From Gammaproteobacteria bacterium (GTDB lineage: Bacteria; Pseudomonadota; Gammaproteobacteria; Steroidobacterales; MnTg04), in contig JAPUHG010000094.1 of the NCBI GenBank assembly GCA_027297845.1, positions 1-7,278 of the forward strand: 7,278 nucleotides of DNA, given 5' to 3'. This document shows, one piece after another, positions 7,181 through 7,278 of this stretch (positions are counted from its first letter, which is position 1; each line of letters begins with the position of its first letter). The notes beneath the pieces were generated by a model. That model saw nothing but the letters and a program-made list of their open reading frames with translations. It was not told the DNA's origin and did no database searches. Made by a program: the position numbers and the translations under genes.

Positions 7181-7278
7181 ATGAACAATACAACAGAAAT
7201 AGTTAGAACTGGCCCTGCCGGAAAAGGATTAATTTTCTTGCTGGCATTACTTTGTGGACTCGCGGCATGCAGTCGCGA
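7181..7278 (+). CDS. Start of a lipoprotein gene, possibly PrsT-type TPR lipoprotein (3' end outside window)
   Basis: Only the first 32 codons are present. They encode a lipoprotein signal peptide: a basic residue before the core (Lys15), a hydrophobic stretch LIFLLALLCGLAA (17-29) and a lipobox ending at Cys30, followed by Ser-Arg. The mature protein should be lipid-anchored, probably in the outer membrane, as no Asp follows the Cys. GGGAAG (7168-7173) lies seven bases before the ATG, a good ribosome site. The gene begins 31 bases after xrtA and is probably co-transcribed with it. In many XrtA loci the TPR-repeat lipoprotein PrsT (TIGR02917) sits here. A polysaccharide export lipoprotein is an alternative. 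The visible part cannot decide between them. Confidence 0.75.
   Translation, partial: MNNTTEIVRTGPAGKGLIFLLALLCGLAACSR

Noticed and set aside
1..7278. CRISPR arrays, tRNA or rRNA genes, insertion sequences
   Set aside because: No regular repeat-spacer pattern, cloverleaf sequence, transposase motif or long terminal inverted repeat was seen in reading both strands.

Overview
The window holds the core of a PEP-CTERM/exosortase A (XrtA) exopolysaccharide and protein-sorting locus, all on the + strand. It carries a bacterial-type sugar-priming glycosyltransferase, the PrsK/PrsR two-component system, exosortase A fused to an EpsI domain, and the start of a lipoprotein gene that is probably the TPR lipoprotein PrsT. 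This gene set is known from Gram-negative, biofilm-forming environmental bacteria, mostly Proteobacteria. The moderately GC-rich coding sequence, the use of GTG and TTG starts and the RpoN-type activator fit a beta- or gammaproteobacterium. I cannot name a genus from sequence alone.

Layout. Bases 1-28 are an intrinsic terminator, presumably ending a gene left of the window. Bases 29-475 hold no convincing gene. They carry a candidate extended -10 promoter near 165-194, some short palindromes, and a strong hairpin followed by a T-rich tract (406-445) that looks like a terminator or attenuator inside the leader of the next gene. Then come the sugar transferase (476-1858, TTG start preferred), prsK (1887-4016) and prsR (4016-5404). 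The 28-base gap and the 1-base TGATG overlap suggest one transcript. A second terminator-like hairpin (5427-5454) follows prsR. An AT-rich intergenic region (5455-5601) contains an inverted repeat and weak promoter-like boxes. xrtA (5602-7149) follows, and 31 bases later a lipoprotein gene begins at 7181 and runs off the right edge.

How the parts work together. From knowledge of the families, the sugar transferase loads the first sugar phosphate onto undecaprenyl phosphate to start an extracellular polysaccharide. PrsK senses an unknown signal and phosphorylates PrsR, a sigma-54-dependent activator that in characterised systems controls PEP-CTERM protein genes. XrtA cleaves PEP-CTERM proteins at the inner membrane, apparently coupled to the polysaccharide. 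The fused EpsI domain and the lipoprotein are accessory factors. The genes look intact, with catalytic residues in place. This is a known type of system, not a new one. The least explained feature is the long structured leader with its internal terminator-like hairpin in front of the sugar transferase.
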